Positions 9,594-18,471 of a DNA stretch of 64,000 nt are shown piece after piece. The DNA comes from Cupriavidus basilensis OR16. GTDB taxonomy: Bacteria; Pseudomonadota; Gammaproteobacteria; Burkholderiales; Burkholderiaceae. A program made the translations under genes and the position numbers. The notes beneath the pieces are model-generated. The model saw only the letters and a list, made by a program, of their open reading frames with translations. It was not told where the DNA came from and did no database searches. Position 1 is the stretch's first letter. Each line of letters starts with the position of its first letter. The DNA lies in assembly GCF_000243095.1 (NCBI RefSeq), contig NZ_AHJE01000027.1, positions 1 to 64,000 of the forward strand, written 5' to 3'.

Positions 9594-11243
9594 ATGAGAC
9601 TACGTTTCCGTGCCCGCGCGCCTGGCAGCGCGCCGCCTTCTGCACCCTTGCATACCAATTCCCGGACTTTCCAGCCCCCCTTGCGCGCCGCGGTCCGCAC
9701 GACCATGCGCACCGCCCTCGGCGCCATGCTGCTGGCCGCGGGCGCGCATGCCGCCACGCTCGACAGCACGCAGTTGCAACAGCAGGCCGGCCAGGCCGCG
9801 GCGGGCAGCTACCGTGAATGGGTCGAATTGCTGGCGCTGCCCAACGACGCTACCGTGCCCGCGGATATCCAGAAGAACGCGGACTGGCTGGTCAAGGCCT
9901 TCGCCCGGCGCGGCTTCCAGGCGCGCGAGCTGCCCAATAACGGCAAGCCGATGGTCTACGCCGAATATCCCGCTAGCACGCAGCCAAGCCCTGGGCCGCG
10001 CAAGACCGTGCTGTTCTACATGCACTTCGATGGCCAGTCGGTGACGCCGTCGCAATGGGCGCAGCCCAGCCCGTGGCAGGCTACGCTCAAGGCGCGCAGC
10101 GCCGATGGCAAGTGGGAAACGCTGCCACTGGAGAAACTCTATGGCGGCCAGGCCGATCCCGAGTGGCGCGTGTTCGGGCGTTCGTCGTCGGACGACAAGG
10201 GCCCCATCGTGATGTTCCTGGCCGCCATGGATGCGCTCAAGGCCGCCGGGGTGGACCCCGCGGTCAATATCAAGGTGCTGCTCGATGCCGAGGAGGAGAA
10301 GGGCTCGCCGTCGCTGGGCAAGGTGATCGCGGACAACCTGGCGCTGCTGCGCAATGACGGCATGGTGATCTTCGACGGCCCCATGCACCAGAGCAACCAG
10401 CCCACGCTGATCTTCGGCAACCGCGGCGTGCTGCTGGTGCAACTCAAGGTGTTCGGTGCCAGCCAGGGCCTGCACAGCGGCCACTACGGCAACTATGCCG
10501 CCAACCCCGCGCAGCGGCTGGCGAACCTGCTCGCCACCATGAAGGACGACGACGGCCGCGTCACCATTCCCGGCTACTACAAGCCGGTGAAGATCGATGA
10601 GCGCGCGCGCCGCATCATGGCCGCCGTGCCCGACGACGAAGCCGCGCTGCGCCGCCGCCTGGGCATCGCGCGCGCCGAGCGCGTGGGCGCCAACTACCAG
10701 GAAGCCATGCAGTACCCCACGCTGAATGTGCGCGGCATGGCCGCTGGCGACGTGGGCGAGAAGGCCCGCACCATCATTCCGGAAGTGGCGGTGGCCGATA
10801 TCGATATCCGCACCGTGCCGGAGACCAGCCCGGAATCCCTGTTCGCCCTCGTCAGGCAGCACGTGGAAAAGCAGGGCTACCACCTGGTCAAGGGCGAGCC
10901 CACCGACGACGATCGCGCGCGCTATCCCAAGCTTGCCTCGGTCACCGCGGGCGAGGTCTCAGCCTCCAGTTCCGCCGCGCGCACGGACCTGTCGGCGCCA
11001 ATCAGCCAGTGGCTCACCCAGGCCATGCAGCAGTCCTACGGCAAGGCGCCGGTGCAGATCCGCATGATGGGCGGCACCGTGCCGACCGGCGCGGCGGTGC
11101 AGGCGCTGCAGGCGCAGTTCGTGATCGTGCCGCTGGTCAATGCGGACAACAACCAGCACAGCTACGACGAGAACATGCGGCTGGGCAACTACCGCGATGG
11201 CATCCGTACCGTGATGGGCATCCTGCAGACACCGTTCAAATAA
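9594..11243 (+). CDS. secreted M20-family metallopeptidase/dipeptidase
   Basis: Zinc-dependent M20/M25/M40 exopeptidase-like hydrolase. Metal-site segments are visible: FYMHFDGQ (first His-x-Asp), SSSDDKG (bridging Asp), DAEEEKGS (catalytic Glu pair) and a C-terminal His region. The 549-aa frame from 9594 has a long arginine-rich N terminus. A start at 9705 gives a classical signal peptide (MRTALGAMLLAAGAHAA), and the protein is probably periplasmic. It likely cleaves dipeptides or small peptides; substrate cannot be told. Followed by a truncated carboxymuconolactone-decarboxylase gene. Confidence 0.85.
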   Translation: MRLRFRARAPGSAPPSAPLHTNSRTFQPPLRAAVRTTMRTALGAMLLAAGAHAATLDSTQLQQQAGQAAAGSYREWVELLALPNDATVPADIQKNADWLVKAFARRGFQARELPNNGKPMVYAEYPASTQPSPGPRKTVLFYMHFDGQSVTPSQWAQPSPWQATLKARSADGKWETLPLEKLYGGQADPEWRVFGRSSSDDKGPIVMFLAAMDALKAAGVDPAVNIKVLLDAEEEKGSPSLGKVIADNLALLRNDGMVIFDGPMHQSNQPTLIFGNRGVLLVQLKVFGASQGLHSGHYGNYAANPAQRLANLLATMKDDDGRVTIPGYYKPVKIDERARRIMAAVPDDEAALRRRLGIARAERVGANYQEAMQYPTLNVRGMAAGDVGEKARTIIPEVAVADIDIRTVPETSPESLFALVRQHVEKQGYHLVKGEPTDDDRARYPKLASVTAGEVSASSSAARTDLSAPISQWLTQAMQQSYGKAPVQIRMMGGTVPTGAAVQALQAQFVIVPLVNADNNQHSYDENMRLGNYRDGIRTVMGILQTPFK

Positions 11244-11323
11244 GGCGCAACGCCGCAGGCGCCGCGCATCCGCCGGGATGCGGCGGCGAGCGCCCGACCC
11301 ATGCAATCACAGGAGATAGCAAG

Positions 11324-11548
11324 ATGACGCAAGCCAAGCAAGACCCCGCCGCCTACGCGCCAACGCCGGCCTTCGAAGCCGGCCGGCAGGTGCGTTCGGA
11401 AGTCATGGGCGAACAATACGTGCAGCGCGCGCTCGACGCCGCGCAACAGCAGGGCGACGTTGGCCTGCAGCAACTGGTGACGGAATTCGCCTGGGGCACG
11501 GTGTGGACGCGTGACGGCCTGGACCGCAAGCAGCGCAGCCTGGTCCCT
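11324..11548 (+). pseudogene. truncated carboxymuconolactone-decarboxylase-family gene
   Basis: Begins with ATG after an AGGAG-type ribosome binding site. About 75 codons match the N-terminal half of 4-carboxymuconolactone decarboxylase-like proteins (EVMGEQYVQRAL, VTEFAWGTVWTRDGLDRKQRSL). The expected continuation into the AhpD-like core is missing. After about 11545 the frame reads unrelated Arg-rich sequence that is the antisense of a small minus-strand gene. The C-terminal half has therefore been lost, presumably by deletion. Confidence 0.75.
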
Positions 11549-11552
11549 ATCC

Positions 11553-11654
11553 CTATCGCTGCAGCGCTTGCGCGGCGAAGGTCACGAGGTAGCCGCTGCC
11601 CAGGCAGGCGGCGATCCATCCGGCGAGGATCATGGCAGTGTCTTTGATGGTCAT
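11553..11654 (-). CDS. 33-aa membrane peptide
   Basis: Short minus-strand frame (MTIKDTAMILAGWIAACLGSG...) with a good AGGAACG ribosome binding site 5-6 bases before the ATG. Almost the whole peptide is one hydrophobic helix, so a small membrane protein is plausible. It abuts the broken end of the preceding pseudogene, so it could itself be the remnant of something longer. No family recognised. Confidence 0.4.
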   Translation of the reverse strand: MTIKDTAMILAGWIAACLGSGYLVTFAAQALQR

Positions 11655-11691
11655 GATGCGTTCCTGCTCTCTGTGCGGTCTTGCTTGATGC

Positions 11692-11922
11692 TCACACCGC
11701 GAAACCGAACGGATAGTCATGCTTGACCGTGCGGGCGCCGTCGCTGAACGCATCGACCTTGCGCGCGCCGTCGGTATAGGCGTCGGCGGCGCGGTGCACG
11801 TAGCCGTAGTTGTCGCCGGCATGGGTGCCGCGGGCATCTGCGGCGAAGGCGGAGTTGAGCGAGAGCAGGGCAGTGCCGGCGATGGCGGCAGCGAGGAGCA
11901 GGCGGGCGGTGGTGATTCTCAT
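11692..11922 (-). CDS. small secreted protein, 76 aa
   Basis: Clear signal peptide (MRITTARLLLAAAIAGTALLSLNSAFA, cut before ADARG; residues 1-27). The mature peptide is about 49 residues, with a loose repeat DAYTDGARKV / DAFSDGARTV. Small exported proteins of this type are common in Burkholderiaceae; function unknown. It lies just upstream of the 33-aa membrane peptide on the same strand. Confidence 0.7.
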   Translation of the reverse strand: MRITTARLLLAAAIAGTALLSLNSAFAADARGTHAGDNYGYVHRAADAYTDGARKVDAFSDGARTVKHDYPFGFAV

Positions 11923-12039
11923 GATCTATCTACCTTGTTGAATTTGGGAGAACGTGTTCCGTCTCCATGTGACAAAGGATAGATCTGGCGTGGGGTCGGT
12001 ATGGGGCCTTGTGTCGTATTTGATATTCAATTTTTTTGA

Positions 12040-12981
12040 TTAACTGTCCTGCGCAACTCCCGGCGCCTGCCGGGAGGCCTGCCGCGCCGCAAAATCCTGC
12101 GCCGCCGCCAGCAGCCAGGTCCGCAGGCGCGACATTGCATCGCTCATCGGCCGCGAGTCCGGCGCCACCAGGTAGTAAGCGCGCTGCGAGTGCATGGCCT
12201 GGGCCACCGGCATCACCAGCAGGCCCAGCGCCAGGTACTCCTCCACCAGGAAGCGCGGCACCAGGCCCACGCCCAGCTTGGCGCGGGCGGCGCTGATCAC
12301 CATGCTGTGGTGGTCATAGCGCGTGCCGCGCATGGCGTTGACGTCGCCTACGCCGGCTGCTTCCATCCAGTTTTTCCAGTCCAGCCGGCGCGTCGACAGG
12401 TGCAGCAAGGGCGCCTGCGCGATCCGTTGGGCGCTGACCGGCCCCTCGCCGGCAAACAGCGCCGGATGGCAGATTGGCACTGATTCCTCATCGAACAGCG
12501 GGTCTGCGCGGCCACCCGGATAGTTGGCTTCGCCGTAGTGGATCGCGGCGTCGTACGGCGTGCCGTCGAACAGGAACACATCCGCCTGCGCGCTGAAGTT
12601 GACCACCACCTGCGGATGCTGCGCATAGAACGCGGGCAAGCGGGGAATCAGCCATTCCACCGCCAGGGTCGGCACGCAGGCCAGTTCCACGATGCCGCCC
12701 GCGCCCTCGTGCGCCATGATGTCCAGCGTGTCGCGCTGCAGCTTTTGCAGGCTTTCCCGGACCTGGTAGCCGTACAGCGAGCCGGCCGGCGTCAGGCTGA
12801 CGCGCTGGTTGGCGCGGTGGAACAGCGCCACGCCGAGCTGGCTTTCCAGCGTGGCGATCTGCCGCGAGACTGCGCTTTCACTCAGGCAGAGCTCCGCCGC
12901 CGCCCGCCGCAGGTTCTGGTGGCGGGCGGCGGCCTCGAAGGCGCGCAGGCTGCTGAGGCTGGGAATGCGAGAGGCGCTCAT
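12040..12981 (-). CDS. LysR-family transcriptional regulator (GcvA-like)
   Basis: 313 aa from the ATG at 12981; a GTG at 13029 adds 16 residues without LysR similarity and is less likely. N-terminal winged HTH (SLRAFEAAARHQNLRRAA followed by LSESAVSRQIATLE), then the effector-binding domain with GcvA-subgroup features. It is divergent from the Bug-protein/aminotransferase pair at 13213-15462, with a 230-base AT-richer gap between starts. It probably controls that pair and its own expression. Confidence 0.9.
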   Translation of the reverse strand: MSASRIPSLSSLRAFEAAARHQNLRRAAAELCLSESAVSRQIATLESQLGVALFHRANQRVSLTPAGSLYGYQVRESLQKLQRDTLDIMAHEGAGGIVELACVPTLAVEWLIPRLPAFYAQHPQVVVNFSAQADVFLFDGTPYDAAIHYGEANYPGGRADPLFDEESVPICHPALFAGEGPVSAQRIAQAPLLHLSTRRLDWKNWMEAAGVGDVNAMRGTRYDHHSMVISAARAKLGVGLVPRFLVEEYLALGLLVMPVAQAMHSQRAYYLVAPDSRPMSDAMSRLRTWLLAAAQDFAARQASRQAPGVAQDS

Positions 12982-13212
12982 GGTGCGATTTGCGGGGTGA
13001 TTGACCTGGGCATCGTGCCGGTGGTCCACGTTGATGTCCAGGTTGATGCATGAAAGTCATCATCCTATGCGTAAATCTCGCTTGATGTAAAAAAGTTGAT
13101 GACTAAAAATGCCGAACTCCCGGAATGTCGCCTATCGGCCTTCCGGCGTTCCCCGCCCCCCAAAAGACAAGAGACGGGACATCACAACCAATAAGGAAAC
13201 GAGGAGACCGGC

Positions 13213-14205
13213 ATGAATCGACTGCTTCGCATCATCGGCCATTGCGGCATTTCAATGGGCCTGCTTGCGGCGGCCACGGCCAGCGCGGACGACTTCCCCA
13301 ACAAGCCGGTTCGCATCATCGTGCCGTACCCGGCCGGCGGCACTACCGACATGGTGGCGCGCATGATCGGAGACCAGCTCACCGTGATGTGGAAGCAGCC
13401 CGTGCTGGTGGACAACCGTCCCGGTGCCGGCGGCATCGTTGGCACCGGCGTGGCGGCCAAGTCGCCGGCGGATGGCTACACGTTGCTGATGGGCTCGGTC
13501 GGCGAGTTCGGCATCAATCCCACGCTGTACAAGAAGCTGCCCTATGACGCCGCCGCGGACTTCGTGCCGGTGTCGCTGGTGGCCAAGGTGCCCAATGTGG
13601 TGGTGATCTCGCCGGCGTTTGCCGAGCGCGCCCGCGTGAATACGCTGGCGGAGTTCATTGCCTACCTCAAGGCCAACCCGGCCAAGGTCAACATGGCCTC
13701 GGCCGGCAACGGCACCTCGACCCACCTGGCGGGCGAGCTGTTCCAGCGCATGACCGGCACGCAGATGAGCCACGTTGCCTACAAGGGCAGCAGCCCGGCG
13801 CTGGCCGACTTGATGGGCGGCAGCGTCGACGTGATGTTCGACAACCTGCCCGCATCGATCCAGTTCGTCCGTGCCGGCAAGCTCAAGGCGCTGGCGGTGA
13901 CCTCCGCAGCCCGTTCGGCGGCGCTGCCCAATGTGCCCACCGTGGCGGTGGCCGGGCCGGTCGAAGGCTTCGACGCCAGCCCGTGGTTCGGCCTGTTCGC
14001 GCCCAAGGGCCTGCCCTCCGCGATTGCGCAGAAGATCAGCCGCGACCTCGCCCGCGCCACCAGCGATCCCGCCATCCAGGCCAAGCTGCGCGAGCAGGGC
14101 GCCGAGCTGTCGCCTAACTCGCCGGAAGCGTTCGCCGAACTGGTGCGCAACGACCGCCGCAAGTGGGGCGAGATCGTCAAGCTCTCCGGCGCCACTGTCG
14201 ACTGA
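13213..14205 (+). CDS. Bug-family tripartite tricarboxylate transporter binding protein
   Basis: 330-aa periplasmic solute receptor of the Bug/TctC family. Signal peptide in about residues 1-25 (ending ATASA-DDFPNKP). Typical motifs are VPYPAGGTTDMVARM, NRPGAGGIVGTGVAAKSPADGYTLL and, later, FDNLPASIQFVRAGKLKALAVTS. Ribosome binding site GAGGAGA. No TctA/TctB membrane genes are adjacent, which is common for these receptors in this family. The aminotransferase gene follows after 15 bases, so the ligand may be an amino or oxo acid; that is inference. Confidence 0.92.
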   Translation: MNRLLRIIGHCGISMGLLAAATASADDFPNKPVRIIVPYPAGGTTDMVARMIGDQLTVMWKQPVLVDNRPGAGGIVGTGVAAKSPADGYTLLMGSVGEFGINPTLYKKLPYDAAADFVPVSLVAKVPNVVVISPAFAERARVNTLAEFIAYLKANPAKVNMASAGNGTSTHLAGELFQRMTGTQMSHVAYKGSSPALADLMGGSVDVMFDNLPASIQFVRAGKLKALAVTSAARSAALPNVPTVAVAGPVEGFDASPWFGLFAPKGLPSAIAQKISRDLARATSDPAIQAKLREQGAELSPNSPEAFAELVRNDRRKWGEIVKLSGATVD

Positions 14206-14220
14206 TCCCCGGGGTACCCC

Positions 14221-15462
14221 ATGAGCACGCCAGTCCATCCGTACGCCTTCGCGCCGGCCATGCGGGAGCCGCAGGGCTCGCCCATTCGCGAGCTGTTCCC
14301 CTACATGAGCCTGCCGGACATGATCTCGTTCGCGGGTGGCTACCCATCGCCGGCCAGCTTCGATGCTGCCGCGCTGCAGGATGCCGCGGGCAAGGTCATG
14401 GCCACCGATCCGGCGCAATGCCTGCAGTACGGGCCGACCGAAGGCATGCCCGCGCTGCGCCAGGCGCTGTCCGCGCTGATGGCCGAACGCGGCGCGCCGT
14501 TGCCACCCGAGCAGATCGTGGTGACCTCGGGCTCGCAGCAGGGCTTTGACCTGCTGGTGCAGGCCTTCGTGGCGCCGGGCACGCCGGTATGGGTGGAAAC
14601 GCCGACCTATCCCGCTGCCGTGCAGGCGCTGCGGCTGGCCGGCGCCGCCGTGCGCGCCATCCCTTCCGACCAGGACGGGCTGTGCGTGCAGGCCTTGGCC
14701 ACCATGCTGGCGAACTGCCTCGACGCCGAACGGCCGCGCCTGCTCTACCTGGTGCCCACCTTCGCCAACCCGAGCGGGCGCACGCTGGCGCTGGCGCGCC
14801 GCCGCGCCGTGCTCGCGCTGGCCGCGCAGCACCGGATCGTGGTGGTGGAAGACGATCCCTACGGCAGCCTGCGCTTTGACGGCGAGCCGCTGCCCTCGCT
14901 GCTGGCGCTGGCGGCGCGGGACCCGGCGCTGACGCCCTGGGTGATCTACCTTGGCAGCTTCTCCAAGACCATGGCGCCGGGGCTGCGCCTGGGCTGGATG
15001 GCAGGACCCGCCGAAATCCTGCGGCGTGCGGTGATCGCCAAGCAGGTCTGCGACCTGTGCACCTCGCCGTGGCTGCAGCTCGCCATGGCAAGCTGCCTGG
15101 CGGATGGCCTGCTGCCGCGCCAGACCGCGCGCATCATCGACCTGTACCGCCACAAGCGCGACCTGATGATGCAGGCCCTGGCCGATGCCTTCGGCTCCGC
15201 GCTGCGCTGCGAGACCCCGCAAGGCGGCATGTTCCTGTGGTGCGAGATCGACGGCGTGGCGGACGCGGCCAGCCTGCTGCCGCACGCCATCGCGGCGCGC
15301 GTGATGTATGTGCCGGGCGCCAGCTTTGGCGTGGACGGACAGCGCTCGGCCGCGCTGCGGCTATCGTTTGCCACTGCGTCCGATGCGCAGATCGTGGCAG
15401 GCGTGGCGCGTTTGCGGCAGGCGGTGCTGGCCAGCCAGGGCGGCGCCGTGCTCGCCAGCTAA
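14221..15462 (+). CDS. PLP-dependent aminotransferase (class I/II, LysN/2-aminoadipate type)
   Basis: 413-aa fold-type I aminotransferase. The Schiff-base lysine is K249 in GSFSKTMAPGLRLGW. Other motifs are VTSGSQQGFDLL, PTYPAAVQAL, PTFANPSGRTL and VVEDDPYGSLRF. It resembles the standalone aminotransferases related to MocR C-terminal domains and to 2-aminoadipate/aromatic aminotransferases; no HTH is attached. It forms a likely operon with the Bug receptor (15-base gap), both divergent from the LysR gene. Confidence 0.9.
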   Translation: MSTPVHPYAFAPAMREPQGSPIRELFPYMSLPDMISFAGGYPSPASFDAAALQDAAGKVMATDPAQCLQYGPTEGMPALRQALSALMAERGAPLPPEQIVVTSGSQQGFDLLVQAFVAPGTPVWVETPTYPAAVQALRLAGAAVRAIPSDQDGLCVQALATMLANCLDAERPRLLYLVPTFANPSGRTLALARRRAVLALAAQHRIVVVEDDPYGSLRFDGEPLPSLLALAARDPALTPWVIYLGSFSKTMAPGLRLGWMAGPAEILRRAVIAKQVCDLCTSPWLQLAMASCLADGLLPRQTARIIDLYRHKRDLMMQALADAFGSALRCETPQGGMFLWCEIDGVADAASLLPHAIAARVMYVPGASFGVDGQRSAALRLSFATASDAQIVAGVARLRQAVLASQGGAVLAS

Positions 15463-15538
15463 GCCTGCGTTGTCTTGGCGGGACGCGCGACCGGGGGGGC
15501 AGCGCTATGGGATACTGAGGCTTCCGCCCAGCCACCCC

Positions 15539-15564
15539 TGGCGCCTCCTCATGGCGCCTCCTCA
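15539..15564. repeat. 13-bp tandem duplication before the DUF6352-like gene
   Basis: TGGCGCCTCCTCA occurs twice in direct tandem (15539-15551 and 15552-15564), followed by a partial third copy. It ends 12 bases before the ATG of the next gene and so falls in its leader and ribosome-binding region. Confidence 0.7.
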
Positions 15565-15576
15565 TGGCGCTATCCC

Positions 15577-16328
15577 ATGCCCGAACTCTGGCCCAATTCC
15601 GGCTTCGACCCTGCCGCGCGCGACAGCGCTGGCCAGCTGCTGGCCAGCGACCACCTGCTGCGGATGTGGTGGCGCCGCCCCGAGGTAGCGCCGGTGGAGG
15701 CATCGTGCGATGCCGAGCGAGCGCTGCATGCGGCGTGTTCTCCCGGGCGCAGAAGGTGTCGCTGCAGGAAGGCGGGGTGATGCTGGCCGATGCCGGCACG
15801 GTCGAGCTGCACGCCTCGGGCAGCGTCTACGGCGAGCTAGGCCGCATGCTGGCCGAAGCGCAGGTTCCCGCCCGCACGGTGGAGCTGGATGTGCTGGATC
15901 GCGATAATGCGCAGGCCTACTGGGGACGCAACGAACGCCATGACACGGTGATCCGCTTCGCCAGCGGCAGCGCGGCGCTGGCGGCGTTCAGCCGCGTGCT
16001 CGCGCGCTGGGTGCTGCATTTCTTCGGGGTGGAGGTGACGGTGATGCCGCTCTCCGCGATCGAGGACCGGCAGTGGGCATGGCATATCGGGCTGGACGCG
16101 CAGGCCACGCTGTTGCTCAATGACCTGTATCGCGGCGTGGAACTGGAGCCGGAGCGGCAGCGGCGCATCTTGTCGCTGTTCCGGCTGGATTTTGCCGATC
16201 CGTCCGTCGTCAGGCGGGATGTGGCCAACCGGCCGGTCTACCTGGCGGCGGCGATGAACGAGGCCGGGATCCTCAAGGTGAAGCCGCAGAATCTGCTGCT
16301 GAACCTGCCCCTGGCCTCGATCTCTTAA
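15577..16328 (+). pseudogene. DUF6352-like gene with internal deletion and frameshift
   Basis: The first frame starts MPELWPNSGFDPAARD and runs through EVAPVEASCDAERALHA. The rest of the protein, beginning FSRAQKVSLQEGGVMLADA, lies in another frame and runs to 16328, ending LKPQNLLLNLPLASIS. Both halves look like one family (DUF6352-like, about 310 aa, function unknown). The intervening central region of an estimated 60-70 residues is absent, and the halves are out of register at about 15735. As sequenced it makes no full product. The family assignment is from memory of the conserved ends. Confidence 0.7.
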
Positions 16329-16379
16329 CCGTTGGCCGCAGGAGCACCACGACCAGCAGCAGGAGCCACGACCGCGCCA

Positions 16380-16775
16380 TCAACGGCGCCATCCGCGGTC
16401 ACGGTCGCGATCATGGTCGTGTTCGTGCCAATCGTGCTCGCGCCAGTCACGCTCGCGCCGATCGCGTTCACGCCACTGCTGCTCGCGCCATTCGCGTTCG
16501 CGCCAGGCGCGCTCGCGTCCACCGGGACCGTAGTAGCCGGGGCCGTAGTAACCAGGGCCTGTCACTACCACCGGCTGGGGTTGCACATACACCGGAGCCG
16601 GCTCATAGATCGGCGCGGCCCGGTACACGGGGGCCGGCTGGTAGACCGGCGCCGGCGCGACAAACACGGGGCCGGGCAGGCCGATGCCGATGTCCACATC
16701 CACGCGCGCGAATGCGGCGCTGGACGCAAGGCCTGCAACAGCAGCAATGGCGCAAAGGGTGGCAAATTTCCGCAC
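16380..16775 (-). CDS. secreted Pro/Tyr-rich protein with Arg/Trp/Glu repeat tail
   Basis: 131 aa. A signal peptide in residues 1-23 ends SSAAFA-RVDVDIGIGLPG. A PVYxxAP repeat region follows (about 37-65), then a YYGPGYYGPGG turn, then a tail of WREREW/WRERD/WREHDW repeats ending in His/Asp/Arg. This matches the broad class of exported virulence-related or PXPV-repeat proteins of Burkholderiaceae with unknown role. Isolated, on the minus strand, convergent with the DUF6352-like remnant. Confidence 0.75.
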   Translation of the reverse strand: MRKFATLCAIAAVAGLASSAAFARVDVDIGIGLPGPVFVAPAPVYQPAPVYRAAPIYEPAPVYVQPQPVVVTGPGYYGPGYYGPGGRERAWREREWREQQWRERDRRERDWREHDWHEHDHDRDRDRGWRR

Positions 16776-16917
16776 GGGTGGCTCCGGTTAGTGATTGGCT
16801 CCACTGTATGCCGGCGCGCCGATGCCAGGTATTAGCGGGGTAATACAACTGTGTCTTCTTGTAACGTTTGATGCTTAATTTCCAAAGCACCCTGGCGTGA
16901 GGCACGGCGAAAATGCA

Positions 16918-17829
16918 TCAGGCGCCGCGCCACTGCAGCCGCCGTCCCAGCCACGGCGCCAGCGCCGACGTTGCCACGCCCAGCGCGATCAACGCGAGCC
17001 CGGCCGACAGGTCCGCCGAGATCCGTTCCTGGAACGCCACCGCCGAGACCACCAACCCGATCAGCGGCACGCACAGCATGGCGATCGAGGTGGCCGCAGG
17101 CGGCAAGGACTGCGTCATGTTCAACACCACGATAAAGGTCAGCGCGGTAGCCAGCGGCCCGGTGTAGAACAGCAGCGGCCAGATCTCAGGGACCGAGAGG
17201 AAGTGGGGCGTGCCGTCGCGCAGCAGCGCCAGCACCACCAGCGGCACCGATGCGACGGCGGTTTCCCACGGGATCATGTCCGCGCCCAGGCGCACCGTGC
17301 GGTTGGCGCGCAGCTGGATGATGCTGAGCGACCAGGCCAGCGACGCGCCGAGCAGCATCACCAGGCCCACGGCGGTATGCAACTGCCAGTCCCGCACGGA
17401 CGGGGCGATCATCAGCGCGATGCCGGCATAGCTCAGGCCGGTGGCAATCCACTGCGGGCGCGACAGCCGCTCCTTGAGCACCAGCGACGACAGCGGAATC
17501 ACCCACACCGAAGTGGCATAGGCGATCACCGAGGCCCGGCCCGGCGGCACGTACTGCAGCGCCCACAGCGCCAGCGCGGTGAAGGCCGCCATCTGCAGCA
17601 GGCCCACGCCGATCACCAGCGGCCATTCCTGCCGCGTGGGCAGGCGCAGGCGGCGGAAAACGCCCAGCACCAGGAAGCTGATGGCGGCGGCCGAGGCGAA
17701 GCGCGCGGCGGCGAACCAGAGCGGGCTGACGTGGGTCAGGCCCAGCTTCATGACCGGCCAGTTGCCGCCCCAGATCGCCACGGCGCAGGCGAGGGGAACG
17801 AACCGGCGCCATCCTTGTTGTGCTTGCAT
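16918..17829 (-). CDS. EamA/DMT-superfamily transporter
   Basis: 303-aa inner-membrane protein with about ten hydrophobic helices in two EamA repeats (WGGNWPVMKLGLTHVSPLWFA in repeat 1; LGASLAWSLSIIQLRANRTV opening repeat 2). Family members export amino acids and other metabolites. It is divergent from an Lrp-family regulator 162 bases away. This is the usual arrangement for an Lrp-controlled amino-acid exporter, so export of an amino acid is a reasonable but unproved guess. Confidence 0.9.
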   Translation of the reverse strand: MQAQQGWRRFVPLACAVAIWGGNWPVMKLGLTHVSPLWFAAARFASAAAISFLVLGVFRRLRLPTRQEWPLVIGVGLLQMAAFTALALWALQYVPPGRASVIAYATSVWVIPLSSLVLKERLSRPQWIATGLSYAGIALMIAPSVRDWQLHTAVGLVMLLGASLAWSLSIIQLRANRTVRLGADMIPWETAVASVPLVVLALLRDGTPHFLSVPEIWPLLFYTGPLATALTFIVVLNMTQSLPPAATSIAMLCVPLIGLVVSAVAFQERISADLSAGLALIALGVATSALAPWLGRRLQWRGA

Positions 17830-17991
17830 GCTTCGACTCGACTCTTTGACCAGATTGTCCCGCTGCCACGGGACGGGAGGGGGATGCTGGAAAGTCTACG
17901 GTTTATTGCGCCGCAGCAGAAACCGAAGGCAGCTGCAATTACGTGCCGTTGCGGCATAGAATGCTGCCATATAAAAAAACAGGAGCGCAAC

Positions 17992-18462
17992 GTGCTGGAC
18001 ATCGACCTGGACGCCACGGATATCCGGATTCTCAACGAGCTGCAGCGAGACGCCAGCCTGACCAACGTGGAGCTGGCCAGCCGCGTCAGCCTGTCGCCCT
18101 CGCCGTGCCTGGCGCGGGTCAAGCAACTGGAAAAACAAGGCGTGATCTCGCGCCGGGTCACGCTGCTGGACGCGCGCCGGCTTGGCCTGAAGGTGGTGGT
18201 GTTTATCCAGATCTCGCTGGACAAGCAGCGCCGCGAAACCCTGGATGCCTTCGAGCGGCGCATCACCACCCTGCCGCAGGTGATGGAGTGCTACCTGATG
18301 TCGGGCGACGCCGATTACCTGCTGCGCGTGGTGGTGGCCGACGTGGAAGCGCTGGAACGGCTGATCATCGACCAGATCACGCGCATTCCCGGTGTGTCCA
18401 GCATCCGCTCCAGCTTTGCGCTCAAGCAGGTCCTGTACAGCACGGCATTGCCGCTGGGCTGA
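17992..18462 (+). CDS. Lrp/AsnC-family transcriptional regulator
   Basis: 156 aa. The GTG start at 17992 is preceded by AGGAG at 17981. The HTH segment (DATDIRILNELQRDASLTNVELASRV, then SPSPCLARVKQLEKQGVI) is followed by the RAM ligand-binding domain (VMECYLMSGDADYLLRVVVADV). The promoter region shared with the EamA gene suggests it controls that exporter. The open frame runs much further upstream, but that part is antisense to the exporter and is not coding. Confidence 0.92.
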   Translation: MLDIDLDATDIRILNELQRDASLTNVELASRVSLSPSPCLARVKQLEKQGVISRRVTLLDARRLGLKVVVFIQISLDKQRRETLDAFERRITTLPQVMECYLMSGDADYLLRVVVADVEALERLIIDQITRIPGVSSIRSSFALKQVLYSTALPLG

Positions 18463-18471
18463 TGCCCCGGT

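Noticed and set aside
13252..15285. 677-aa open frame antisense to the Bug and aminotransferase genes
   Set aside because: Covers two well-supported plus-strand genes and has no family features.
16897..18462. 521-aa reading of the Lrp gene from an upstream start
   Set aside because: The first 365 codons are antisense to the EamA transporter; the GTG at 17992 with AGGAG gives a normal-sized Lrp protein.
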